Part shown: in pieces, positions 17,574-26,244 of the stretch | Layout: each line of letters begins with the position of its first letter | Position numbering within the stretch: position 1 is the first letter of the stretch | Assembly (NCBI GenBank): GCA_041753575.1 | Contig: JBGSUA010000224.1 | Location: forward strand, 1 to 38,061 | Length of the DNA: 38,061 bases | Origin: CG2-30-51-40 sp041753575 | GTDB lineage: Bacteria > Desulfobacterota > DSM-4660 > Desulfatiglandales > Desulfatiglandaceae | Direction: 5' to 3' | The notes under the pieces: generated by a model | Database searches by the model: none | Told to the model about the DNA's origin: nothing | What the model saw: only the letters and a program-made list of their open reading frames with translations | Made by a program: the position numbers and the translations under genes

Positions 17574-18776
17574 CTACTTAAGCGTTTTGTTCCGTCCATT
17601 ATCCCTTATCGTGCTTTTGAGGCATAAAAGCAACACGGCCGATATCAGGCTTGCCAGGGCGCATACATCAAAGAGAAAACCGTAACCCCAGCGTGAGACA
17701 ATGGGCGCCCCGGCAAATGGGCCGAGAAAGAACCCTCCCTGAAACATCTGAAAGCCGAGGTTTGTATTGAAGGCCCTCAGAGCCGGCTTTGATATGTCAA
17801 ACATCAAACCGTTAAAGACCGGCATGGCTATTCCCCAGCCAAGGCCCAGAAGAAAGCCCAGTGGAAAGAAAGCTCCGCTCCCCTTTATGCGCCCCAGTAC
17901 AGCGTATGCCAGACAGAGACCGAGCATGGTAAAGAAGGCGAGGCGTATCTTATCTGTTTTGTCAAAGAAGGCGCCTCCGAAGGCGCGCACCGCTATCTCA
18001 CCTATTGTGGCGAGGGTAAGAAAAAGCCCTGTCTTTAATATGCCGAGCTCTTTTCCAAAGCCATCCAGGAAGAAGAAGACCAGCGCATAGGCGCTGTATA
18101 GAAAGAGCATGGCAAGCAGGACCAGAACAACCGGAACATCTTTGATGTTGGTTAGAATCTCCTTGCCGGATGGCCTCTGACTTGCTTTTAATGAATGGGA
18201 TGAAGGCCCGGCTGATCCGGCCAATCTGACCAGAGGAAGCACCAAAAGGGTGATTGCGCCAAAGAGCAGAAGGACTCTTGTAAATCCACCGAGCGCGTGG
18301 GTCAGAAAGGGCAGGATCGGGGGAATGAGAGTGTTGGGTATCAAAACTATTATCGAGATAAAGCCGAAGAACTGAGCGCTTCTTCCCTCAGGCACATATT
18401 CAACGGTAATGGTCATGAGAGCCGCGCCAAGGATGACAAAGGAAAGACCGTGAAAGGATCTTACCGCAAACATCCCCCAGAATTCAGTAGCCAGGCTGTA
18501 AGCCGCCAGGGTCGCAGCGAGCATGACGGTTCCGACTGCCAGATAACGGTAGGCGTTTCCCCGGTGAAAAAACGGGCTCACAAGGGGCCTTGCGAGCAAA
18601 GATACGGCAGAGAAGACCGATATGAGAAGGCCGAACCATCGGGGATCAATGGGGAGGGTCCGTAGATACTCATAATAGAAAAAGAAAAGCGAGATGCTCG
18701 AATAGGCGAGAAAGGTCGCGGCAAAGATAAAGACGATCTCCTTGCCCCAGGTCGTATTCGATTCTGAAAGATACAT
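17574..18776 (-). CDS. Major facilitator superfamily transporter
   Basis: 400 residues with about twelve hydrophobic helices and the two-lobe MFS layout. The loop after helix 2 (FGLLISVFSAVSLLARPLVSPFFHRGN) is in the place of the MFS motif A, and AVRSFHGLSFVILGAALMT is helix 4/5. The sequence is of the drug/sugar-efflux-like broad group; direction and substrate cannot be read. It follows the FAD subunit of the molybdenum hydroxylase by 8 bp, so it most likely imports that enzyme's substrate or exports a product. Confidence 0.88.
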   Translation of the reverse strand: MYLSESNTTWGKEIVFIFAATFLAYSSISLFFFYYEYLRTLPIDPRWFGLLISVFSAVSLLARPLVSPFFHRGNAYRYLAVGTVMLAATLAAYSLATEFWGMFAVRSFHGLSFVILGAALMTITVEYVPEGRSAQFFGFISIIVLIPNTLIPPILPFLTHALGGFTRVLLLFGAITLLVLPLVRLAGSAGPSSHSLKASQRPSGKEILTNIKDVPVVLVLLAMLFLYSAYALVFFFLDGFGKELGILKTGLFLTLATIGEIAVRAFGGAFFDKTDKIRLAFFTMLGLCLAYAVLGRIKGSGAFFPLGFLLGLGWGIAMPVFNGLMFDISKPALRAFNTNLGFQMFQGGFFLGPFAGAPIVSRWGYGFLFDVCALASLISAVLLLCLKSTIRDNGRNKTLK

Positions 18777-18784
18777 TCAGGCCC

Positions 18785-19666
18785 CTAGCCCGCTATCGGT
18801 GGCCATGCCGGCCGCAGCGCATTTTCGTCAAGGCCTGCGCCCAGGCGGAGGATGAGATTGCCGGATACCAATCTCCTGTAGGCCTTAGAGGCGCGCACAT
18901 CATCAATGGGCGATACCGCATCCATTGCAATTCTTGCTGCCTCGCTGAGTGCCCCTGGCTCCAGGCGCTTTCCTGCCAGGCTCGATTCAGCTTCCTCCGA
19001 GATTGCCACAGTGGGGCCGACACTTCCCCAGGCAAGACGGGCCTCCTCGATGATGCCTTCCTCTGAAACGCGCAGGAGAGCCGCAAGGCTTGCGATGGAA
19101 ATGGCCAGGGCCTTTCTTTGTCCGATCTTCTCAAAACTTAAAATATTAAAGGGCTGATCTTTTTTTATCCACACGCCCGCCAGTATCTCTCCAGGGCCAA
19201 GATCGGTCCGCCCCGGCCCCTTGATAAAATCCTTAATGGGAAGGCGTCTTGTTTTCTCCATGCTCATGATCTCAACAGTCGTTCCAAGGACGTACAATGG
19301 GGGCAGGGTGTCTCCGGCCGGTGAGGCGGTTACTATGTTTCCCCCAATGGTTCCCATGTTGCGGATATGCGGTGAGCCGAGGCGGGAGACGGCCCTGGCA
19401 AGGACGGGAAAATGGCGCCTTACTATGGGGTCGGCAAGGAGCGCAGTGTGGCTGGTGCAGGCGCCTATGAATATCCGATCTCCGTCTTCCCTTACTCCCC
19501 TTAAGCAATCCATCCTTTCAAGGCATATAAGAGCGGAGGGGTCAATGATACCTCTCCGCATCCGAACCAGAAGATCGGTTCCTCCTGCATAAATGGCCGC
19601 TTCAGGATGTTGACGCAGCATGTCCCAGAGTTCATTAATGTTATTGGCAAGAAATACCGGTCTCAC
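18785..19666 (-). CDS. Molybdenum hydroxylase (xanthine dehydrogenase family), FAD-binding medium subunit
   Basis: 293 residues. The FAD-binding motifs are clear: AIYAGGTDLLVRMRRG near residue 28 and NMGTIGGNIVTASPAGDTLPPLYVLG near residue 105. This subunit passes electrons from the iron-sulphur subunit to FAD and on to an acceptor. The start is GTG 19666, which overlaps the stop of the iron-sulphur gene as GTGA. The longer frame from 19735 would add 23 basic residues unlike the family and overlap the upstream gene by 73 bases. This is the third hydroxylase gene in transcription order. Confidence 0.92.
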   Translation of the reverse strand: MRPVFLANNINELWDMLRQHPEAAIYAGGTDLLVRMRRGIIDPSALICLERMDCLRGVREDGDRIFIGACTSHTALLADPIVRRHFPVLARAVSRLGSPHIRNMGTIGGNIVTASPAGDTLPPLYVLGTTVEIMSMEKTRRLPIKDFIKGPGRTDLGPGEILAGVWIKKDQPFNILSFEKIGQRKALAISIASLAALLRVSEEGIIEEARLAWGSVGPTVAISEEAESSLAGKRLEPGALSEAARIAMDAVSPIDDVRASKAYRRLVSGNLILRLGAGLDENALRPAWPPIAG

Positions 19667-20136
19667 TGTTGAGGCACCTTTCTCTTTGAAGCGAAGGCCT
19701 CGACCGCGTCCACTATCTTTTGATAGCCGGTGCAACGGCAGAGGTTGCCGCTTATCGCCTCCCTTATCTCTTCCCGGGTCGGACAGGGTTTTAGACCCAT
19801 AAGATCAAGAGATGTAAGAACCATGCCGGGCGTGCAAAAGCCGCACTGGATGGCTCCATGCTCAATAAACGCCTCCTGCAGGGGATGAAGACCTTCGACC
19901 CCGGATATGCCTTCAATGGTGGTGATGCTTCGTCCATCCAACTGGGCCGCGAGCATGATGCAGGAAAGCCTGGTCTCTCCATCCACAAGGATGGTGCAGG
20001 AGCCGCACTCACCGGACCCGCAGGACTCCTTCGTGCCGGTCAGCCCCATATCCTCCCTCATTAGATCAACCACCCGGCGATCGGGCCGCGTCTCAATCTC
20101 CATATCCTTTTCGTTCAGACAAAAGCGGATTTTCAT
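19663..20136 (-). CDS. Molybdenum hydroxylase, [2Fe-2S] small subunit
   Basis: 157 residues with both clusters of the family. The plant-ferredoxin type has Cys39, Cys44, Cys47 and Cys59 (ESCGSGECGSCTILVDG). The second has Cys98, Cys101, Cys133 and Cys135 (QCGFCTPGM and NLCRCTGYQ). It carries electrons from the molybdenum site to FAD. It begins 4 bp after the large-subunit stop with AGAGGA as ribosome site and overlaps the FAD gene by four bases. Confidence 0.95.
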   Translation of the reverse strand: MKIRFCLNEKDMEIETRPDRRVVDLMREDMGLTGTKESCGSGECGSCTILVDGETRLSCIMLAAQLDGRSITTIEGISGVEGLHPLQEAFIEHGAIQCGFCTPGMVLTSLDLMGLKPCPTREEIREAISGNLCRCTGYQKIVDAVEAFASKRKVPQQ

Positions 20137-20140
20137 ATAG

Positions 20141-22450
20141 CTAACGTTCCTCTTGGCAGGGCGGTTTCTTTTTCAAGGCCCCAAGCACGCGCTCCGGGGT
20201 CATTGGGCCGCTGAATATCCTTATGCCGCATGCGTCTGCAAGGGCATTGGCCACAGCCGGGAAGGGGCCGTTCATGGCTATCTCTCCTGCGCCCTTAAGC
20301 CCGAAGGGACCGTTTTCTTCATGGAGTTCAACGGCTGTAGACTCCATATCGGGAAGGTCCATCGAGGTCGGGATAATGTAGGTGCCGAAGTCAGGAGTCC
20401 GGATCATCCCCTGCTTTACCTTAAGCTCCTCAAAGAGGGCATAGCCCAGCCCCTGGGCGATCCCGCCCTGCATCTGCTGCTCAAATATCTGGGGATTCAG
20501 GATGCGGCCGCAGTCGGTGAATGCCAGATACCTCTTGATCTCAATTTCGCCCGAGAGGGTATCAACCTCCAAAAATGCCGCATGCGCCGCGTAGGAAAAG
20601 ATTATGTGAGGGATTCCGTGGAGCGTTAGGTTAGGATCTCCCGTAGGACTTTCCTTTGCCGATGGGGTCCTGTATCGGGCAACAGAAGTTCTTTCCGCCT
20701 CACTCAGCATCCCTGCCAGGGCGGAAAGGGGCATCTCCTTTCCGGAAGGCATGTGCCGGACGCTGCCGGGCACAAGCGCCATCTCATCAGGTCCCTTTGC
20801 CATCAGGATATCGGAGGCCTTCTCAAGCAATCTCTCCTTCATAGTCTTTGAGGCCTTTACAAGCGCGTTTCCAAAGGTGAAGGTCGTGCGGCTTGCTGAT
20901 GAAGAACCGGATGGGAGGGTCCTTGCGGTATCCGGGAGCACGAGTTCCATGCCGGATGTTTCCTGGTTGAGTATCTCTCCTGCGATCTGAAGATATGTTG
21001 AGGCATTTCCCTGGCCCATATCCACAACCCCGCAAAAGACCCTGAAGCGGCCATCTCCGGTAAGCTCGAGTTTTGCGTTTGCCGTGTCCGGGATCAGGGG
21101 CCCGTAGCCCATGCCCTGCATGGCTGAAGCCAGTCCCACGCCCCTTTTCTTAAAGGGCGGGGCATCCTTCTTCCACGTCTCGCTTTCCTGCCACAGTCTG
21201 CTCGCCGGTATTTTTCCCAGGCACTCTCCAATCCCTGTCGAACCGGTAAGGGTTGTGCCCGCAGGGTTTCTGTCTCCTCTCCTGAGGGCGTTTTTGACGC
21301 GGATATCGAGGGGAGAGATTCCGAGGCGCTTTGCCATCATGTCAACCATCTGTTCCATGGCGGCTGTGACCTGTGGGACGCCGAAGCCGCGGAAGGGGCC
21401 GCCGATCGGGTTGTTCGTGAAAACAGCCCAAGCCTTGAGGCTTGTGTTGGGAATGCGATAAGGACCTCCTGAGTGCTCAAGCCCAAGGGCCATTACGGCG
21501 CCCCCGAGGTTATCGTATGGCCCTGTGTCAAAGTATATGCGGACCGAGAGGGCATGAAATGTCCCGTCCTTTTTTGCTCCCAGCTTGTAGCAGAGGTGCG
21601 CGGGATGACGTTTCACGCTTGCAAGGATGCTCTCCTCCCTGCTCCACCACATCTTGACCGGTCTTCCGGGGTTGCTCCAGGCCGCAAGACCCAGTAAGCT
21701 TTGAACCGTTATTCCGTCTTTTCCACCAAAGGCCCCTCCGCAATAGGGAGCGATGATGCGGACCTTGTGCATGTCAAATCCGATGGCCTCTGCCGTCTCG
21801 TAGCGATCCCTGAAGGGGCTCTGGGTTGATGCGGTTATCTGGAGAAAATCATCTCTGAAAACGGCCCATCCCACCTCTGTCTCAAGATAGGCGTGTTCCT
21901 GGTGGGGAAGCCTGAATTCAGCCTCCACCGTCTCGTAGCATGATTCAAAGGCCGCTTCTACCTTTCCGGTTTCGAGTGAGCCCTTCAACAGAAGATTTCC
22001 TTCAGGGTTTTCCTCGTGTACCAAAGGAGCGCCCTGGGCCATGGCATTCTCAGGGTCGAACAGGCCCGGAAGAGGCTCAAGATCAACCTTGATACAGGCC
22101 AGGGCCTTTGCCAGCGTCTCCCTGTCTTCTGCCACAACCAGGACCACAGGGTCTCCGCAATGCCTCACCTTGTCGTCCGCGAGTACCGGCTGGTCTTTCC
22201 TGACCACGCCCTGCCTGTTGGTGCCCTTCACGTCTTTTGACGTCAGAACCGAAAGCACTCCAGGAATGCGTATCGCATCATCTGTCTTTATCCCCCTGAT
22301 CCTTGCGTGAGGAACTGCGGCCCTCTTCACTCCGGCCCAGAGGACATCCTGCGCCCAAAAGTCTGCCGCGTACTTTTCCTTGCCGGTCACCTTGGCAATT
22401 GCATCGAATCTTGGAACAGACTTCCCAATCTCAAGAGATGTGTTTTTCAT
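20141..22450 (-). CDS. Molybdenum hydroxylase, molybdopterin-binding large subunit
   Basis: About 769 residues from ATG 22450. The start matches the family N-terminus (IGKSVPRFDAIAKVTGKEKYAADF); ATG 22513 and the longer frame from 22537 are possible but would overlap the aminotransferase gene. Cofactor motifs are GGAFGGKDG, FRGFGVPQ, GMGQGNASTYLQ and the catalytic-glutamate loop LKGAGEIAMNGPFPAVANAL. The enzyme hydroxylates a carbon next to N or an aldehyde carbon, using water. Purines, N-heterocycles, aldehydes and aromatic CoA-esters are all used by relatives, and I cannot tell which applies. No XdhC-like maturation gene is in the window. Confidence 0.93.
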   Translation of the reverse strand: MKNTSLEIGKSVPRFDAIAKVTGKEKYAADFWAQDVLWAGVKRAAVPHARIRGIKTDDAIRIPGVLSVLTSKDVKGTNRQGVVRKDQPVLADDKVRHCGDPVVLVVAEDRETLAKALACIKVDLEPLPGLFDPENAMAQGAPLVHEENPEGNLLLKGSLETGKVEAAFESCYETVEAEFRLPHQEHAYLETEVGWAVFRDDFLQITASTQSPFRDRYETAEAIGFDMHKVRIIAPYCGGAFGGKDGITVQSLLGLAAWSNPGRPVKMWWSREESILASVKRHPAHLCYKLGAKKDGTFHALSVRIYFDTGPYDNLGGAVMALGLEHSGGPYRIPNTSLKAWAVFTNNPIGGPFRGFGVPQVTAAMEQMVDMMAKRLGISPLDIRVKNALRRGDRNPAGTTLTGSTGIGECLGKIPASRLWQESETWKKDAPPFKKRGVGLASAMQGMGYGPLIPDTANAKLELTGDGRFRVFCGVVDMGQGNASTYLQIAGEILNQETSGMELVLPDTARTLPSGSSSASRTTFTFGNALVKASKTMKERLLEKASDILMAKGPDEMALVPGSVRHMPSGKEMPLSALAGMLSEAERTSVARYRTPSAKESPTGDPNLTLHGIPHIIFSYAAHAAFLEVDTLSGEIEIKRYLAFTDCGRILNPQIFEQQMQGGIAQGLGYALFEELKVKQGMIRTPDFGTYIIPTSMDLPDMESTAVELHEENGPFGLKGAGEIAMNGPFPAVANALADACGIRIFSGPMTPERVLGALKKKPPCQEER

Positions 22451-22487
22451 GCCTGTCGGTCCGCCATCCTTTGCCTGTTCATGTTCA

Positions 22488-23615
22488 TCAAGATCCCTTG
22501 CGGGGCATTTCATCAAGGATCGCCTCAAGGGCCTCAATAAAGGCCTCCATTGCTTCCATGTGGGAGATGGTGATTCTTATGTAGTTTGGAAACCTGAATC
22601 CGGTCATGGATCGGATCATGACCCCGCGGGCCATGAGTTTCCGGTAGGCCAGGGTGTCGCTCATGGGAAGCCTCAGCATCAGGTAGTTCCCCTCTCCGCT
22701 CACAAAGGCAAGCTCAAGCCTCCCAAGTTCACGCTCCAGGAATCGCCTTCCTTCCCGCACCAGTTGGCGGGTTCGGATAATATGTTCGCCGTCTTCCAGG
22801 GCCGCCAGAGCCGCCTGCTGGGCCAGGGAGTTCACTGAATAGACAACGCAGGTGCGGCGGATGATATCCACAACCTCCCTGGATCCTGCAAGGTAGCCTA
22901 TGCGCAACCCCGCCAGGGCGTACATTTTTGAAAAAGTCCGGAATACTACAAGGTTGGGGTAGCTTTCCATCAGGGCCATTCCGTCGGGAAAATCCTCCTT
23001 TTCAACGAACTCGAAATAGGCCTCATCCAGCACCACGATCTGCCGGCCGTCCACGGCATCCAGAAAGCGTAAGAGCTTTTCCCGGTTCCAGTAGTTTCCT
23101 GTAGGGTTGTTGGGGTTGCAGACAAAGATGAGCTTGGTCCGGTTGTCAATAGCCCTCAACATGCCCGCGTCGTCAAAGCCGAAGTCCTTCAAAGGCACAA
23201 GCCTGGCCTCAAACCCTGAAAACTCCGCTACCCATTCATAGACCGCGAAGGTTTTATCCGCCGTGACGATATTGTCCCCCTCCTGGCAGAAAGCCTTTAT
23301 CACAAAGGTTATGACCTCGTTTGCGCCGTTACCCACAAGGAACTGATCCGGATGCAGCCCGAATTTCTCAGCCAGCTTGTAACGCAGGTAGTAGGCGTCT
23401 CCGCTGGGATATACCGATGCGGCGGGCGGAGGGAACTCGTCTATCACATCCCGGGAAGCGGGCGGAGGGCCGAGGGGATTTTCATTGTTGTTGAGGCGCA
23501 AGATTCTGCTGCAGCCGTAAAGCTTCTTGAGTTCGTTGTCCGGCTTGCTCGGGATGTATGGCTCGAAGCGCTTTATATATTCAGGTACGAGTCTGTCCAG
23601 GGGGGGCGCGTGCAT
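22488..23615 (-). CDS. PLP aminotransferase, histidinol-phosphate aminotransferase (HisC) family
   Basis: 375 residues of fold-type I. The PLP lysine is Lys230 in RTFSKMYALAGLRIGY. Other cofactor contacts are GNGANE (about 95-100), NPNNPTG (167-173) and DEAY (197-200), with a late Arg in YIRITIS for the substrate carboxylate. The sequence is HisC-like, but no his gene is near and the gene is within the hydroxylase operon. It may therefore act on another amino acid or phosphonate-like substrate, as many HisC relatives (CobD, aromatic aminotransferases) do. It lies 5 bp after the fused HATPase-GNAT gene and 37 bp before ATG 22450. Confidence 0.88.
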   Translation of the reverse strand: MHAPPLDRLVPEYIKRFEPYIPSKPDNELKKLYGCSRILRLNNNENPLGPPPASRDVIDEFPPPAASVYPSGDAYYLRYKLAEKFGLHPDQFLVGNGANEVITFVIKAFCQEGDNIVTADKTFAVYEWVAEFSGFEARLVPLKDFGFDDAGMLRAIDNRTKLIFVCNPNNPTGNYWNREKLLRFLDAVDGRQIVVLDEAYFEFVEKEDFPDGMALMESYPNLVVFRTFSKMYALAGLRIGYLAGSREVVDIIRRTCVVYSVNSLAQQAALAALEDGEHIIRTRQLVREGRRFLERELGRLELAFVSGEGNYLMLRLPMSDTLAYRKLMARGVMIRSMTGFRFPNYIRITISHMEAMEAFIEALEAILDEMPRKGS

Positions 23616-23620
23616 GATGA

Positions 23621-24931
23621 TCAGGCACCCAACTGGAAGATTACCTGGTCACCTTCTCCGCCGTAGGGAACCACTACCCTGGGCAAGAACCCGCTTTGAA
23701 GAAGGGGATGAGTAAATTCGGTCTGCCAGGGGATTCCCAGGTCCATCACAAAAAAGACGTTTTTAAGGGACTCATTTCTCAGAAGATCGAGGTGTCCGAT
23801 CAGGTTTTCCTGCATGTCCTTTCCGGAGCGAACGGGTCGAATCGTTGCTTTGTTTCCGGATCTTTCAAGATCCGCTGAAAGGACGGAGAAGGGGCTTTTT
23901 GTTTCTCCCAGGTCTTTGACGAAGAGGATCTCTCTGGGCATCGCAAGGCGACCGTACTGAGAGCGGAGGAAATGCTCAAGCTCCGGATGACACCACGAAT
24001 AGGCGCCGGGGTCTTCGTGCATCTGCCTGAAATAGGCGGTTAAGGCCGTTCCATTTCCCTTCTCGTCAAAAAGCGTTAGTGTACCGAGGTCCTCAAAGTG
24101 CTCCCTGGGGAGTTCATCTGTGGGAAGAAGGCTTACAAGCCCAAGGGCAGGGGATTTCGCAATAGCTCCGATGCAGGCCTCCATCAGCTCTTCGGACATG
24201 GCCGAGCCCTTGGCCTGTCCAAAAAGATACGGCCCGAAACACTCAACCGTCTTCTCACTCACCCAGTGCCACAGCAGTGCCCCTCCCACGGAGCCGTCAA
24301 GGCCTGTTGCGGCCATGGCCTCGTATTCCCCGCCCTCAACCATGTCAACCACCTTGCCCGGATATAGGAAGGCCTTTGGGAAAAGGAAAGGGGGGTAGTG
24401 GGCTTTGATGGCAGTGGTAATTATCTTGAGCAGTTCCGGCTTCGGCCTTATCAAGGAAAAACGACTGAGCTCCTTCGGCTGCATCGTCAGGATCTGATCC
24501 GCTTCCGGGTAAGACTTCTCTTTTACAAGGGAGAGCAGGATGCCATTATCCGGTCCCTGCGTCACATTGAGCCTGTCCACGAACCTTGAGGCGATAAGAA
24601 GCCCCATCTGTTCAAGTGCAGTTTCATCCTCGGCTGAGACCCTGGCAGTGAGGTTGAAAAGGCGCATGTCAAAGTCCTGCACAGGGCAGGATATCTCAAC
24701 GAGATTATAATAACGCCGCGAGGAGGAGCGGATAGTAACCCAGCGATCCGGACTACTTATGCGGCAAAGATATGAGAATATCTCTTCCACGGCGAGGGTA
24801 AGGGCCGTGGCCCCTCTCTCGTCAAGCCCGAAGGCAAGCGCCCCATGCTCGACAAAGGAGGTACACATGGGCAGAAATCCTATTTCCGTATATACGCTAA
24901 GGCTCAAGGCCCTGCCGGTATCCTTTTTCAA
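23621..24931 (-). CDS. Fusion of a degenerate RsbW-like HATPase domain with a GNAT-like domain (third paralogue)
   Basis: 436 residues from TTG 24931, chosen because AAGGAG lies four bases before it. The longer frame (GTG 25033) has no ribosome site, starts inside the promoter and adds a basic tail. Residues about 8-145 align with the RsbW-type kinase of the same operon, but ATP-site residues are changed: Tyr54 for the N-box Asn, Cys82 for the G1 Asp, Val84 for the G1 Gly, and QMG for the G2 glycines. Residues about 157-436 match the GNAT-like family, with PELEHFLRSQYGRL and a diverged SGFLPRVVVPYGG end. It is likely a non-kinase binding module joined to an effector. It is the first gene of the operon. 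Confidence 0.78.
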   Translation of the reverse strand: MKKDTGRALSLSVYTEIGFLPMCTSFVEHGALAFGLDERGATALTLAVEEIFSYLCRISSPDRWVTIRSSSRRYYNLVEISCPVQDFDMRLFNLTARVSAEDETALEQMGLLIASRFVDRLNVTQGPDNGILLSLVKEKSYPEADQILTMQPKELSRFSLIRPKPELLKIITTAIKAHYPPFLFPKAFLYPGKVVDMVEGGEYEAMAATGLDGSVGGALLWHWVSEKTVECFGPYLFGQAKGSAMSEELMEACIGAIAKSPALGLVSLLPTDELPREHFEDLGTLTLFDEKGNGTALTAYFRQMHEDPGAYSWCHPELEHFLRSQYGRLAMPREILFVKDLGETKSPFSVLSADLERSGNKATIRPVRSGKDMQENLIGHLDLLRNESLKNVFFVMDLGIPWQTEFTHPLLQSGFLPRVVVPYGGEGDQVIFQLGA

Positions 24932-25027
24932 ATATCTCCTTCCGATGCCAGGGCGCCGTAAACGGTGGTCCCCTGAGTGGCGCGCAGCCGTCTTACTTAT
25001 CCGGGCATCACGGCGCTTATTCAAGAT
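24932..25027 (-). promoter_or_regulatory. Structured 5' leader of the partner-switch operon
   Basis: About 95 nt lie between the predicted transcription start and TTG 24931. A perfect 7-bp stem pairs 25010-25016 with 24953-24959 (GCGCCGT/ACGGCGC in the RNA) and closes a loop of about 50 nt with C- and G-rich internal segments. The ribosome site follows the stem by about 13 bases. I do not recognise a known riboswitch; the Moco and purine riboswitch signatures that I know were not found. Confidence 0.4.
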
Positions 25028-25033
25028 CAACAC

Positions 25034-25062
25034 AGTTTAGGGAAAAACTACAGTCGTGTCAA
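25034..25062 (-). promoter_or_regulatory. Sigma70-type promoter of the ten-gene operon
   Basis: On the minus strand a perfect TTGACA (25057-25062) is followed by exactly 17 bp and TAAACT (25034-25039, four of six -10 matches). It is placed 95-100 bp before the chosen start of the first gene and within the gap after the enoyl-CoA hydratase gene. This implies that the operon is transcribed independently by the housekeeping sigma factor. Confidence 0.65.
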
Positions 25063-25189
25063 TGCGTGGAGCTTTCCAAACGGCAATCTCGGTCGGCTTG
25101 AGCCGAAAAGGAAACTGGAGGCTTTCCCGGACACTTGCAACCCTGAAGGAAATTACCCTATCAGACTTCTGAGAAACAGGCTTTGGGCA

Positions 25190-26050
25190 CTAGACTTTAG
25201 GTTCTTTCCACCAGGGATAGAAATCAGGCATGTCAGAAGACACTTTCATGGAAAACCTCGGCGGCCTTTTCTGCAAAAAACTTTCAACCCCCTCGTACGA
25301 GTCCTTTTGGCCGCCCATCCAAAAAAAGCAGCGAGAGTCTATCAGGTGGACCGATTGAGGGTCAGGCTCCACCTGCCCATGCCACAGGAGCGCCTTGCCG
25401 AGGGCCACGGAAACCGCTGATGTGTTTTCAACGATCTCCCTCGCGATGGACATCGCCTTGTCCAGTACCTGCTCCTGCGGCACCACGTGGTTGAAAAGGC
25501 CGGATCCCGACTCTGCAGAGGCGCGGAAGACTCGGCCCGTATAAACCCACTCAGTCGCCTTGGAGATGCCTACGATCCGCGGGAGGAACCATGATGAGCA
25601 GGCCTCAGGGACAACGCCGCGGCGTGTAAATGGGAACCCGATCTTGGCATCCTCTGAGACGATTCGCATGTCCATGGGCAGGGTCATGGTAATGCCTATG
25701 CCGACCGCATGTCCATTGATCGCAGCAATCACCGGCTTGCGACATCTGAGAATGGCCAGAGAAACCTGGCCTCCGCCATCCCGATGTTCGGCGATGCTCA
25801 CTTTACGGCCATCCTGGGCGCCCCGCTCAAATGCGGAGGGGCCTGAGGAAAGATCCGCTCCTGCGCAAAAGGCCTTGCCTGCACCGGTCACGACCACCAC
25901 ACGCACGGAATCATCCTGATCGGCTGTTCCGAAGATCTCGATCAGTTCTTTCCACATGGTCGGTGTGAATGCATTCATTTTATCCGGACGATCCAGGGTG
26001 ACAGTTGCTACCCCTTTTTCGATTTCATACCGTGTCTGGGTCAATTTCAT
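25190..26050 (-). CDS. Enoyl-CoA hydratase/isomerase (crotonase) family protein
   Basis: 286 residues from ATG 26050; an AGAGAGG site supports this over the frame start at 26068. The oxyanion-hole strands are GKAFCAGADLSSG near residue 60 and INGHAVGIGITMTLPMD near residue 115. The acidic residue of the hydratase (second Glu) is seen in RRGVVPEACSSW. It would hydrate or rearrange an enoyl-CoA in the cytosol. A long C-terminus ends in a Trp-containing FYPWWKEP. It lies downstream of the CoA-transferase gene, across an intron fragment of about 140 bp. Confidence 0.9.
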   Translation of the reverse strand: MKLTQTRYEIEKGVATVTLDRPDKMNAFTPTMWKELIEIFGTADQDDSVRVVVVTGAGKAFCAGADLSSGPSAFERGAQDGRKVSIAEHRDGGGQVSLAILRCRKPVIAAINGHAVGIGITMTLPMDMRIVSEDAKIGFPFTRRGVVPEACSSWFLPRIVGISKATEWVYTGRVFRASAESGSGLFNHVVPQEQVLDKAMSIAREIVENTSAVSVALGKALLWHGQVEPDPQSVHLIDSRCFFWMGGQKDSYEGVESFLQKRPPRFSMKVSSDMPDFYPWWKEPKV

Positions 26051-26244
26051 CAACACACCTCTCTTCATCTATGGAGTTAAATTGGGGGTCGCGCCAAGCC
26101 ATCAGCCTGATATTGATATATTTTCATGCCCATGCAATGCGCATTTAGACTGCTTCCTGATGAGCTGTTCGGGAAAACCGAAAAATCGCTGAATCCCACC
26201 AGCCGTCCGAGTGAATTGTAATCAATGAGCTTGCACTTAACATA

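Noticed and set aside
24932..25027. Moco or purine riboswitch in the operon leader
   Set aside because: A closing stem is present, but the conserved loop sequences of these riboswitch classes were not found.
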